From JAOBAU01 sp034667465 (GTDB lineage: Bacteria; Acidobacteriota; Thermoanaerobaculia; Gp7-AA8): a stretch of 64,000 nucleotides of DNA. This document shows, piece by piece, positions 19,095 through 27,429 of the stretch. Made by a program: the position numbers and the translations under genes. Location of the stretch: NCBI GenBank assembly GCA_034667465.1, contig JAXDJV010000013.1:62001-126000 (forward strand). The letters run 5' to 3'. The notes under the pieces are model-generated. The model was given only the letters and a program-made list of their open reading frames with translations, had not been told where the DNA came from and ran no database searches. Positions within the stretch are counted from its first letter, which is position 1; each line of letters starts with the position of its first letter.

Positions 19095-20026
19095 CGCGCA
19101 GCGAGCTCTCGCGCGGCTTCCGGCCACGTCGGATGGTCGAAGACGAATCCCTGCTCGAGCAATCGCCCCGGCACGACGCGGCGACTCTTCAGTACCAGCT
19201 CGCTCTCCGTTCGCATGAAGAACGCCGCGATCTCGAGCATCCACTTCGTCGCCGGCAATCCGACGCGCACGCCCGCTGCGACTCGCATCGCGCGAACGAA
19301 TTCCGAATACGGCAGCGGATTCGGCGCGGCGAGATTCACGGCGCCGTCGACCTCTTCGTGCTCGATGAGCCAGCGAACGGCGCGAATGAGATCGTATTCG
19401 TGGATCCACGAGACGAACTGCCGGCCGTCGCCGACCTTGCCGCCGAGACCGCACCGCACGAGCGTGTAGAGCGTGTCGAAGACGCCGCCGCGATCGGGAC
19501 TCATCACCATCGCCGCGCGCAGTTTCACTTTGCGCGTCGCAGGCACGATCGCTTCATCGAGCGCGCGCTCCCACGACGTCGCCACTTCAATGCTGAACTT
19601 CCACGTGTCGGGCGCGTCCGGCTCCCTGCCGCCGAGAATGCCGGTGCGCTCATCGTTCGCCGCGTCGTAGCGGTGTTCATAGATCGTCGCCGTCGACGCC
19701 TGCAGCCACGTTCGCGGCGGCGAAGTCGCGCGTGCGATCGCTTCGCCGACGACGCGAACCGAGTCGACGCGCGACTCCATGATCAGCCGCCGATTCTCCG
19801 CCGTGTAGCGACAGTTGACAGAAAGCCCTGCGAGGTTGATGACGACGTCCGCGCCATCGAGCTCGCGCGCCCAGTCGCCGAGCGTCTTGCCGTCCCAAGC
19901 GACGATGCGCCACGGCGTCGGCTTCGGCGTCCGGCTCAACACGACGACTTCGTCACCGCCAGCAACGAACGCACGCGCGAGTAACGTTCCGACCTGACCG
20001 CTGCCACCCGGGATGACGACTTTCAT
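19055..20026 (-). CDS. NAD(P)-dependent epimerase of the TIGR01777/YfcH type
   Basis: A 323-residue extended short-chain dehydrogenase-like protein. The Rossmann motif is IPGGSGQVGTLLA (residues 5-17). Family features include VINLAGLSVNCRYTAENRR, FVSWIHEYDLIRAV, NLAAPNPLPYSEF and a C-terminal DUF1731-like part (MLEIAAFFMRTESELVLKSRRV). The activity of the family is uncertain. The start ATG overlaps the stop of the SUFU-like gene (ATGA at 20026-20023), forming a two-gene operon on the minus strand. Confidence 0.87.
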   Translation of the reverse strand: MKVVIPGGSGQVGTLLARAFVAGGDEVVVLSRTPKPTPWRIVAWDGKTLGDWARELDGADVVINLAGLSVNCRYTAENRRLIMESRVDSVRVVGEAIARATSPPRTWLQASTATIYEHRYDAANDERTGILGGREPDAPDTWKFSIEVATSWERALDEAIVPATRKVKLRAAMVMSPDRGGVFDTLYTLVRCGLGGKVGDGRQFVSWIHEYDLIRAVRWLIEHEEVDGAVNLAAPNPLPYSEFVRAMRVAAGVRVGLPATKWMLEIAAFFMRTESELVLKSRRVVPGRLLEQGFVFDHPTWPEAARELAARHRSLSAASPVRS

Positions 20027-20580
20027 GGCCGGTAGCTCGCCCGAAAAGGATTCATCAGTTCACGAGGTGAGAACGCCCTGAGGAACGGCGCCTGAGCCGC
20101 GCGGTCCGCAAGCCGGATGCGCTCCTCCTCGTACAGCGGGATGAACTGCACGAGCCGCACTCGCCGGACTCCGATGTCGACCTCGCGCGCATTCGGCGGC
20201 AGCAGCAGCGGATGCGTCACCAGAAAGCTGTTCATTGCGGATCGCGGAGAGATCTGCTCGCGAAAGTTGATCGTATCCCCGCAGACGAACGAGCACTGCT
20301 CGCGCAGCTCGTACGCAACGAATCCCGCGGCCAGCGCCCACGATTCATCATCGTCGAGCATCGCCACCATCAGTTCTCGGTGTACGTCCGGCGGTCCATC
20401 GACGGGATGCACGAGCGACAGCCCGAACGAGAATCCTGTGATTGCCCCCGGCTCGGGCGCATCACGGTAGATGGCGACGTGAAGCGCCGGCATCGCCCCG
20501 GGCGGCGAAACCGTTCGGAACGCCGCCTCCGAGCCGCCGATCGCATCGAAGTGAGCCAGGAGCCGCTCGGCCGGTTTCAT
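20023..20580 (-). CDS. Suppressor-of-fused (SUFU)-like domain protein
   Basis: A 185-residue cytoplasmic protein. The segments HRELMVAMLDDDESWALAAG, CGDTINFREQISPRSAMNSF and VQFIPLYEEERIRLAD follow the pattern of bacterial SUFU-domain proteins, many of which serve as immunity proteins or are of unknown role. No toxin gene is adjacent, so an immunity role is not supported here. I choose ATG 20580 because the upstream in-frame sequence runs into a terminator hairpin. It is followed by, and overlaps, the SDR gene. Confidence 0.6.
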   Translation of the reverse strand: MKPAERLLAHFDAIGGSEAAFRTVSPPGAMPALHVAIYRDAPEPGAITGFSFGLSLVHPVDGPPDVHRELMVAMLDDDESWALAAGFVAYELREQCSFVCGDTINFREQISPRSAMNSFLVTHPLLLPPNAREVDIGVRRVRLVQFIPLYEEERIRLADRAAQAPFLRAFSPRELMNPFRASYRP

Positions 20581-20594
20581 GGCGTCACGATCCC

Positions 20595-20638
20595 AAAAAC
20601 GATCCGGCCGACGGCGGGTGTAGCCGACGGCCGGATCG
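20595..20638 (-). terminator. Rho-independent terminator of the thiolase gene
   Basis: An 11-base perfect stem, CGATCCGGCCG (20600-20610) with CGGCCGGATCG (20628-20638), encloses a 17-base loop. Read on the minus strand the hairpin is followed directly by a run of five T (20599-20595). It lies after the thiolase stop and before the SUFU-like start, separating the two transcripts. Confidence 0.8.
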
Positions 20639-20723
20639 GAGGGTGTTGACGCCACCCGCTGCGTCGGGACGGAAGGCTGTCATCTGAGGAGTGACGGAAA
20701 CGAGCGGTTCCCTACCTAATCAA

Positions 20724-21899
20724 TCAGACCAGCTCGACGATCATCGCGCCGGCCTCGCCGCCGCCGATGCAGATCGCCGCCAGTCCGCGCTTCAAACCAC
20801 GATCCTTCAGGGCGTGGATCAGCGTCACCAGAATGCGCGAGCCGCTCGAGCCGATCGGATGCCCGAGCGCCACCGCGCCACCGTTCACATTCATCTTCTC
20901 GTGCGGGATCTTCGCATCCTTCACCGCGGCCATCGCGACGAGCGCGAACGCTTCGTTGACCTCGAACAGATCGATGTCGTCGACGGTCAGCTTTGCGCGC
21001 TTCAGCACGAGATCGATCGCTTTCGCCGGCGCGGTCGTGAACCATTCCGGCTCATGCGCCGCCGTCGCCTGCGCGACGATGCGCGCGATCGGCTTCAGTC
21101 CGTTCTGCTCCGCATACTCCGCCGACGTGATCACCAGCGCCGAAGCGCCATCGTTGATCTTCGACGCATTCGCGGCCGTGACTGTCCCGTCTTTCTGGAA
21201 CGCGGGACGAAGTCCGCCCATCTTCTCGAGCGGCGCCGCGAACGGCTCCTCATCCTCGCTGACGACGGTCTTCCCCTTCTTCCCTTCGATCTCGACGACC
21301 GCGATCTCGGCGCGGAACTTTCCGCTCTTCGACGCATCCTGCGCACGTTTGTACGACTCGAGCGCGTACGCGTCCTGCTCTTCGCGCGTGAACTTGTACT
21401 CGGCAGCGCACGTCTCCGCGCAATTGCCCATGTGCTTGTCGCCGTACGGATCCCACAGGCCGTCGTGGATCATCGTATCGATCATTTTGCCGTTGCCCAT
21501 GCGATACCCGCTGCGCGCCTGCGGCAGCGCGTACGGCGCGTTCGACATCGACTCCATGCCGCCGGCGACCGCCAGATCATATTCGCCACAGCGAATGTCA
21601 TTCGCGGCGTACATGACCGCCTTCATTCCCGAGCCGCACACCTTATTCACGGTGACGGCTCCGGCGCTGACCGGGATTCCGGCGCCGATACCTGCCTGCC
21701 GCGCCGGTGCCTGACCGATCGCCGCCTGGAGGACGTTCCCCATGATGACCTGCTGCACCTGTTCCGGCTGCACGCCCGAGTTTTCGAGCGCGCACCTGAT
21801 CGCGATCGAGCCGAGTTTCGGTGCGGAAAGCGACGACAGCGTGCCCATGAACGAGCCGATGGGAGTGCGCGCGCCGCCGAGGATGACGATTTCTTTCAC
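20724..21899 (-). CDS. Acetyl-CoA C-acetyltransferase (thiolase)
   Basis: A 391-residue thiolase joining or splitting acetyl-CoA units. The active-site cysteine is in VCGSGMKAVM (about residue 88), the catalytic histidine in GGAVALGHPIGSSGSRI (about 349) and the second cysteine in CIGGGEAGAM (about 379). The NEAF motif (FEVNEAFALV) is also present. Length matches the biosynthetic/acetoacetyl-CoA type (AtoB/PhaA). It stands alone, divergent from the lysine aminotransferase gene, with its own terminator. It could serve fatty-acid, acetoacetate or polyhydroxybutyrate metabolism. Confidence 0.93.
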   Translation of the reverse strand: MKEIVILGGARTPIGSFMGTLSSLSAPKLGSIAIRCALENSGVQPEQVQQVIMGNVLQAAIGQAPARQAGIGAGIPVSAGAVTVNKVCGSGMKAVMYAANDIRCGEYDLAVAGGMESMSNAPYALPQARSGYRMGNGKMIDTMIHDGLWDPYGDKHMGNCAETCAAEYKFTREEQDAYALESYKRAQDASKSGKFRAEIAVVEIEGKKGKTVVSEDEEPFAAPLEKMGGLRPAFQKDGTVTAANASKINDGASALVITSAEYAEQNGLKPIARIVAQATAAHEPEWFTTAPAKAIDLVLKRAKLTVDDIDLFEVNEAFALVAMAAVKDAKIPHEKMNVNGGAVALGHPIGSSGSRILVTLIHALKDRGLKRGLAAICIGGGEAGAMIVELV

Positions 21900-22028
21900 T
21901 TGATGCTCCTTGCGTGGATGCTCTTGCGACTTTCTATCATCGTGTAAAACAGCGGCGCAATTCCCGGCGGGAACGACTCACGGTAGAATGCGCGCCGCCG
22001 ATCCCCCACCTCACCTTAGGAGTCGTCT

Positions 22029-23387
22029 ATGTCAACCACCTCCGCCATTACCGATCGTCGCCTGCTCATTCAGCCGGCGGAAGTCCATCGCGTCCTCGGC
22101 CGTCACATGCTCGCCGACGGATACGACATCGTCATGGACCTGAAGAAGTCGAAAGGCTCATGGGTCTTCGACTCACGCCGCGGACGGCAGGTGCTCGACT
22201 TCTTCACGAACTTCGCCTCGGTGCCGATCGGTTACAACCACCCCGGCCTCGACACGCCGGCGTTCCGCGACAAGATCGCCGAGGTCGCGCTCAACAAGCC
22301 GGCCAACTCGGACATCTATACGACCTACATGGCGGAGTTCGTCGAGACCTTCGCGCGCGTCGCCGTTCCGCCCGCATTCAACAAGCACATGTTCTTCATC
22401 GAAGGCGGCGCGCTCGGCATCGAGAACGCGCTCAAAGCGGCGATGGACTGGAAAGTCCGCAAGAACATGAAACGCGGCTACACCGACGAGCGCGGCACGC
22501 AGATCATGCATCTGCGCGAATGCTTCCACGGCCGCACCGGCTACACGCTTTCGCTCACCAACACCGCCGATCCGCGCAAGACGCAGTACTTCCCGAAGTT
22601 CGACTGGCCGCGCATCGAGAATCCGAAAATCAAATTCCCGCTCGATGCAGCGTCGATCGCCGACGTCGAGCAGCGCGAGCAGGCTGCCATCGCGCAGGCG
22701 AAGCAGTTCCTCGCCGAGCGCAAAGACGAGATCTGCGCGCTGATCATGGAGCCGATTCAGGGCGAAGGCGGCGACAACCACTTCCGTCCCGAATTCTTCC
22801 GCACCGTTCGCCAGCTCTGCGATGAAAACGAAATGATGCTCATCTTCGATGAGGTGCAGTCGGGCGTCGGCGTCACCGGCAAGATGTGGTCGTTCCAGCA
22901 CTTCGAGGTCGAGCCGGACATGTTCTGCTTCGGCAAGAAGACGCAGGTCTGCGGCTTCGCATCGAACGATCGCATCTTCGACATCGACGAGAACGTCTTC
23001 ACCGTTTCGTCGCGCATCAACTCGACGTGGGGCGGCAACCTGACCGACATGGTTCGCTCGCAGCGCTACTTCGAGATCATCGATGAAGAGAAGGTCGTCG
23101 AGAACACGGCAACGGTCGGCGCGTACTTCATCGGCGAGCTGACGCGCTTCGCGAGCGACTTCCCGAATCTCGTTTCGAACGTCCGCGGCCGCGGTCTGAT
23201 GGCTGCGTTCGACCTGCCGAGCGGCGAGCAGCGCGACACGGCGATCAACGCGATGATGGCGCAGGACGTAATGGTGCTGTCGTCCGGCCATCAGTCGATC
23301 CGCTTCCGCCCGGCGCTCAACCTTTCGATGGATGAGGCTGCGGAAGGGATTCGCCGGATGGAGAAAGCGCTGAAGGAACTGGCGTAA
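22029..23387 (+). CDS. lat: L-lysine 6-aminotransferase (class III PLP enzyme)
   Basis: A 452-residue PLP-dependent aminotransferase expected to move the epsilon-amino group of lysine to 2-oxoglutarate. The PLP-binding aspartate is in LIFDEVQSGVGVTG and the Schiff-base lysine in CFGKKTQVCG. The segments FFIEGGALGIENALKAAMDW and HLRECFHGRTGYTLSLTN match lysine 6-aminotransferases better than ornithine or GABA enzymes. The start is supported by AGGAG (22018-22022) a few bases upstream. A weak promoter-like TAGAAT (21984-21989) precedes it. A hairpin covers its stop and abuts the next start. Confidence 0.82.
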   Translation: MSTTSAITDRRLLIQPAEVHRVLGRHMLADGYDIVMDLKKSKGSWVFDSRRGRQVLDFFTNFASVPIGYNHPGLDTPAFRDKIAEVALNKPANSDIYTTYMAEFVETFARVAVPPAFNKHMFFIEGGALGIENALKAAMDWKVRKNMKRGYTDERGTQIMHLRECFHGRTGYTLSLTNTADPRKTQYFPKFDWPRIENPKIKFPLDAASIADVEQREQAAIAQAKQFLAERKDEICALIMEPIQGEGGDNHFRPEFFRTVRQLCDENEMMLIFDEVQSGVGVTGKMWSFQHFEVEPDMFCFGKKTQVCGFASNDRIFDIDENVFTVSSRINSTWGGNLTDMVRSQRYFEIIDEEKVVENTATVGAYFIGELTRFASDFPNLVSNVRGRGLMAAFDLPSGEQRDTAINAMMAQDVMVLSSGHQSIRFRPALNLSMDEAAEGIRRMEKALKELA

Positions 23388-23409
23388 CGCCGCCGAACGC
23401 CGGCGTTAC
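23384..23409. promoter_or_regulatory. Hairpin spanning the lat stop codon and abutting the next start codon
   Basis: GTAACGCCG (23384-23392) pairs perfectly with CGGCGTTAC (23401-23409) around an 8-base loop. The stem includes the TAA of lat, and its last base touches the ATG of the protease gene at 23410. No T-run follows, so it looks more like a translational-coupling element than a terminator. Confidence 0.55.
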
Positions 23410-26400
23410 ATGCGCGAAAAACTCACTCGCAACGACTGGCTCTTCATCCTCGCCTGCGCGCTGGTCGCGGGCGGCTCGCTCTTCGTCGTTTTTCGCTGGT
23501 TCGGCTCCGCGTTCCCCGAGGCGTCGATCGACTTTCGATACGACCGGAAATCGTCGGCGCCGATCGCCGAGCGTCTCCTTCGCGCGCAGCATGTCGACGT
23601 TTCGCGGCTGAAGCACACCACCGTTTTCGACGACGACGACGCGGCGAAGATTTTTCTCGAGCGTTCCCTCGGCCTCGGCAAAGCGAACGCGCTGATGAAG
23701 CGCGACGTACATCTCTGGTACTGGCAGCACCGCTGGTTCCGGCCGCTGCAGGAAGAGGAGTATCGCGTCGACGTCGCGCCGACCGGCGAGCTCGTTTCGT
23801 ACGTGCGGCACATCCCGGAAGCGCGCGCGATTCCGTCCGGCAGCGTCGACGCGGCGCGCGCGATCGCCGAGGAGTTTTTGCGGAGTGCGGGGGCGAACTT
23901 CGGCGATTTGCAGCTCGTCGCGCAAAGCGAACGAACGCTCCCGCATCGCGTGCAGCGCATCTTCACGTGGGACTCGCGCTCGCTCCATCCGGCGGGCGCG
24001 CCGTATCGCTTCACCGTCACGATCGACGGCAACGTCGTCACGAACTACTCGCAACACGTGCAGGTGCCGGACGCGTGGCGCCGCGGCTACGCCGAGCTGC
24101 GCTCGAAGAACTTTCTCGCCGGCAACATCGACACGATCTTCTTCGCGATCACGGTCGTGGCGATCGTCGTCATCTTCATCGTCCGTCTGCTGCGCGGCGA
24201 CCTGCAGCTGCGACTGCTGGGCGGTGTTGGAATCGTCACGATCGTTCTCACCGCCGGCGTCGCCATCAACAACTTTCCGAGCGAGCTGGCGCTCTACGAC
24301 ACGACATCGTCGTGGGCGGCGTTTCTTGCGCGCTTCGTGTTGTGGAACGTGCTGATCGGAGCGGTCGGGGCGACGATGTTTCTCATCGTCGTCGTTGGCG
24401 CCGGCGAATCGCTCTATCGAGAACGTCTGCCGCAGCATCTCGCGCTGTCACGCATCTGGTCGCGTCGCGCTCTCGAATCGCGCCGCGTCTTTCGCGCATT
24501 CGTGCTCGCGTACACGCTGACCGCCGCGTTCCTCGCGTATCAGGTCGCCTTCTATCTGATCGCCACACGGCTCGGCGCCTGGTCGCCGGCAGAAGTGCCG
24601 TACGACTCGATTCTGAACAGCGCCGTGCCGTGGATCGCCGTGCTGTTCGCCGGATTTCTTCCCGGCGTTTCGGAAGAGTTCATGTCCCGCGCATTCTCGA
24701 TTCCGTTCTTCGAGCGCCTGTTCCGCTCGCGCGTCGCCGCGATCGTCATCTCCGCTTTCATCTGGGGCTTCGGCCACGCCGGATACGCGAACCAGCCTTT
24801 CTACATCCGCGGCGTCGAGGTCGGTCTCGCCGGCGTGATCCTCGGATTCCTGATGTATCGCTTCGGCATTCTGCCGCTGGTGATGTGGCACTTCACCATC
24901 GATGCGCTCTACACCGCGCTGCTGCTCTTCCGATCGGGCAATCGTTACTACGTCATCTCCGCCGCGATCTCGAGTCTCGTCTTCGCGATTCCGATGATTG
25001 CGTCAATCGCGCTCTATCTGAAGAACCGCGGCTTCGCAGCCGATGACGAGTTGCTCAATGCGTCAGTCGGCACGGCGCCGGAGATCGTGCAGTCGCCGCG
25101 CAGCGATGAGCGCACGCTGCCGCCGCCCGACGTCATCACGCCATGGCGACTCGCGGTGTGTGCGATCGCCATCGCGCTCGCCGCGATCGCCGTCATCAAT
25201 CAACCACCTTCGATCGATGAAGCGATCGACTATCAGCAGCCGCGCAAAGAAGCCGTGGCGCTGGCGACGCAGCATCTGCGCGCGACCACGCACCAGCCGC
25301 TGCCGGAACGCGTCGCCGCGACAGAACAAAACGGGTTCCGCTCCTGGAACGAAAAGTCGGGTCGCCAGGATGGCGGCGCACCGTCGCCGTTTGACACGAT
25401 CGCCGCTGACTACCTCGTGCATCACGGCGTCTCGATCGAACAGCTGACGCAGATCATGCGGACGCAGGTTCCGGCCGGGAACTGGATCGTCCGCTTCTTC
25501 ACGCCGCTGCAGAAACGGGAAGTGTTCGTCGAGATCGATCCGCGCGAGAAACGGGTCATCGGCTTCACCGAGTATCGCGACGAAACCGCGCCCGGGCCGC
25601 GACTCGAACAGCCGGCAGCGACCGGGATCGCCACGCGCGCGCTGCACGATTACGGCTTCGACACGCGCAACTTCGAGCTGAAGGAAGCGCTCAATTTTCA
25701 GCAGCCGAATCGCCGCGACTGGCTCTTTCACTTTCAGCAGAAAAACCCGCTCGCACCCGATGCCTGGCGCCGCGTCACGGTGCGCATCATGGGCGCCGAC
25801 GTCACGCAGGTCGTCACCACCGTCAAAGTTCCGGACGCCGCATATCGCGAAGCGAACACCACGACGCTCATCAACACGATCCTCAGCCTCACCCGCATCG
25901 CGGGCGCCGTCGCAATCATCGCGCTGATCGTCGCCGGCTTCGTGATCGTTTCGCGTCGCGCAGGATTTCCGTGGCGTCGCGCGCTTCGCTGGACGCTCAT
26001 CCTGTCAATCGTGCCGATCGCCGGCGCGATCGCCGATCCTGACTCGATCGCGTTCGGCTACCAGACGTCGATTCAGTGGTGGACGTTCCTCTCGAACGAG
26101 ATCACCGACGGCGTTCGCACGCTCGGCCTGCAGCTCGGCCTGCTCTTCCTCGCGCTCGTCGCCATTGACGCATTCGTGCCGTACGCGGCCTCGCTCGGCA
26201 CGCGCGAAACGCGTGCGCGGCTCGGACGCGGCGCCGTCATTCGTGCACTCACCGCAATCGCGACGTTCACCGCCGTTCGTCTCGTCCTGCGCATGATCGC
26301 GCAGCGTTTCCCGTCGCTGATCTCGATTCACGCGCCCGACATTTCGTCGGCCGTCGCCATCCCGGTTCCCGCATTGTTCGAGCTCGGCGAAGCGCTCCTG

Positions 26401-26784
26401 CGGGCGGTGCAACTCTCCGCCGCTCTGGCGCTGTTCATCGTCGCGGTCCGCTCGTTCAAACGTCCGGCCGTCACCGCCGCCGTCTCGATGCTGGCGCTCT
26501 TCTGCTCCGCGCTCGACTCATCGGTCGAACCGCATCAGATGCCGCTCATGCTCGCATCCGCGATCACGATCGCGATCCTCGGCTACGTGATCGTTCGCTG
26601 GATTCTTCGCGACAACGTTCTCGCTTATCCGATCGCGATCTTCATCGCCATGACGCTGCAGAACGCCTCGTCGATGATGCGCAACCATCGCTTCGATCTG
26701 CAGGCGAACGGCGTCGCCGAGCTCGTCGCGATCGTCATCGTCATCTCGTTCTTCGCGTGGCCAAAGGAAACGCAGCGTGCCTGA
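23410..26784 (+). CDS. Large duplicated CPBP-family intramembrane metalloprotease
   Basis: A 1124-residue polytopic membrane protein. Each half starts with a transmembrane helix, a roughly 200-residue extracytoplasmic region with PepSY-like features (residues 35-225 and about 610-820), and a set of membrane helices. Only the first half carries the CPBP (CAAX/Rce1-like) protease motifs: EEFMSR (about 422-427), FGHAGY (about 457) and MWHFTIDALY (about 498). The second half shows the same layout but no such motifs, so it looks like an internal duplication with loss of the protease. Substrate is unknown. Tightly behind lat, with an 8-base overlap into the DUF4442 gene. Confidence 0.82.
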   Translation: MREKLTRNDWLFILACALVAGGSLFVVFRWFGSAFPEASIDFRYDRKSSAPIAERLLRAQHVDVSRLKHTTVFDDDDAAKIFLERSLGLGKANALMKRDVHLWYWQHRWFRPLQEEEYRVDVAPTGELVSYVRHIPEARAIPSGSVDAARAIAEEFLRSAGANFGDLQLVAQSERTLPHRVQRIFTWDSRSLHPAGAPYRFTVTIDGNVVTNYSQHVQVPDAWRRGYAELRSKNFLAGNIDTIFFAITVVAIVVIFIVRLLRGDLQLRLLGGVGIVTIVLTAGVAINNFPSELALYDTTSSWAAFLARFVLWNVLIGAVGATMFLIVVVGAGESLYRERLPQHLALSRIWSRRALESRRVFRAFVLAYTLTAAFLAYQVAFYLIATRLGAWSPAEVPYDSILNSAVPWIAVLFAGFLPGVSEEFMSRAFSIPFFERLFRSRVAAIVISAFIWGFGHAGYANQPFYIRGVEVGLAGVILGFLMYRFGILPLVMWHFTIDALYTALLLFRSGNRYYVISAAISSLVFAIPMIASIALYLKNRGFAADDELLNASVGTAPEIVQSPRSDERTLPPPDVITPWRLAVCAIAIALAAIAVINQPPSIDEAIDYQQPRKEAVALATQHLRATTHQPLPERVAATEQNGFRSWNEKSGRQDGGAPSPFDTIAADYLVHHGVSIEQLTQIMRTQVPAGNWIVRFFTPLQKREVFVEIDPREKRVIGFTEYRDETAPGPRLEQPAATGIATRALHDYGFDTRNFELKEALNFQQPNRRDWLFHFQQKNPLAPDAWRRVTVRIMGADVTQVVTTVKVPDAAYREANTTTLINTILSLTRIAGAVAIIALIVAGFVIVSRRAGFPWRRALRWTLILSIVPIAGAIADPDSIAFGYQTSIQWWTFLSNEITDGVRTLGLQLGLLFLALVAIDAFVPYAASLGTRETRARLGRGAVIRALTAIATFTAVRLVLRMIAQRFPSLISIHAPDISSAVAIPVPALFELGEALLRAVQLSAALALFIVAVRSFKRPAVTAAVSMLALFCSALDSSVEPHQMPLMLASAITIAILGYVIVRWILRDNVLAYPIAIFIAMTLQNASSMMRNHRFDLQANGVAELVAIVIVISFFAWPKETQRA

Positions 26785-27229
26785 GTCGCGCGCGACGCGC
26801 TGGCTCCGCTGGCGCTTCAATCTCTTTCCCGCGTACCGCGGCACCGGCGGCCGGATCGCGTACATCGCAGCCGACTATCGCGAAGTTCGCGTCCGCCTGC
26901 CGCTCTCATGGCGCACGCGCAATTACGTCGGCACGATCTTCGGAGGCAGCCTTTACGGCGCCGTCGATCCGATCTTCATGATCATGCTCATCCAGCTCCT
27001 CGGGCGCGACTACATAGTCTGGGACAAATCTGCGACGATCCGTTTTCGCAAGCCGGGACGCACGACGTTGTATGCGACGTTCACGATCGACGAAGCGGAG
27101 CTCGAAGCAATCCGATTGGCGACGGCAAACGGAGAGCCTGTCGACCGCGTTTATCACGTCGACCTCGCCGATGAGCAGGGCGTCGTGCACGCGAGTGTCG
27201 AGAAGGTGATCTACGTCCGGCGCAAGTAA
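26777..27229 (+). CDS. DUF4442 hot-dog-fold thioesterase-like protein
   Basis: A 150-residue protein of the DUF4442 group. Features include NLFPAYRGTGGRI near the start, NYVGTIFGGSLYGAVDPIFM (about residues 48-67), and a closing beta-rich part ending EKVIYVRRK. Proteins of this group are thought to be acyl-CoA thioesterase-like. It starts with GTG at 26777, inside the last codons of the CPBP gene, so translation is coupled. No partner indicates the natural acyl substrate. A long palindrome follows its stop. Confidence 0.75.
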   Translation: MPESRATRWLRWRFNLFPAYRGTGGRIAYIAADYREVRVRLPLSWRTRNYVGTIFGGSLYGAVDPIFMIMLIQLLGRDYIVWDKSATIRFRKPGRTTLYATFTIDEAELEAIRLATANGEPVDRVYHVDLADEQGVVHASVEKVIYVRRK

Positions 27230-27260
27230 CGACTACCACTTCGTAACGCGATTCCCTAAT

Positions 27261-27357
27261 GTCATCCCGAGCGTAGCGAGGGATCCGGGAGGGCGGGGCG
27301 ACAGGCCGCGGTTTTCGTGCGCCGCCCTCCCGGATCCTTCGCTTCGCTCAGGATGAC
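27261..27357. repeat. Long inverted repeat, GTCATCC-type (copy 1)
   Basis: Arms GTCATCCCGAGCGTAGCGAG... and its near-complement ending CGCTTCGCTCAGGATGAC, each about 38 bases, enclose a 20-base centre. It lies between the DUF4442 gene and the start of the large flavoprotein, whose ATG at 27430 is 72 bases further on. Confidence 0.9.
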
Positions 27358-27429
27358 GTGGGGTTCTACCCGCGCTTCTGCGCCGCGTCGCGAATGCTCG
27401 TACCATCCGTCCTGTTGACGGATGGTGAA

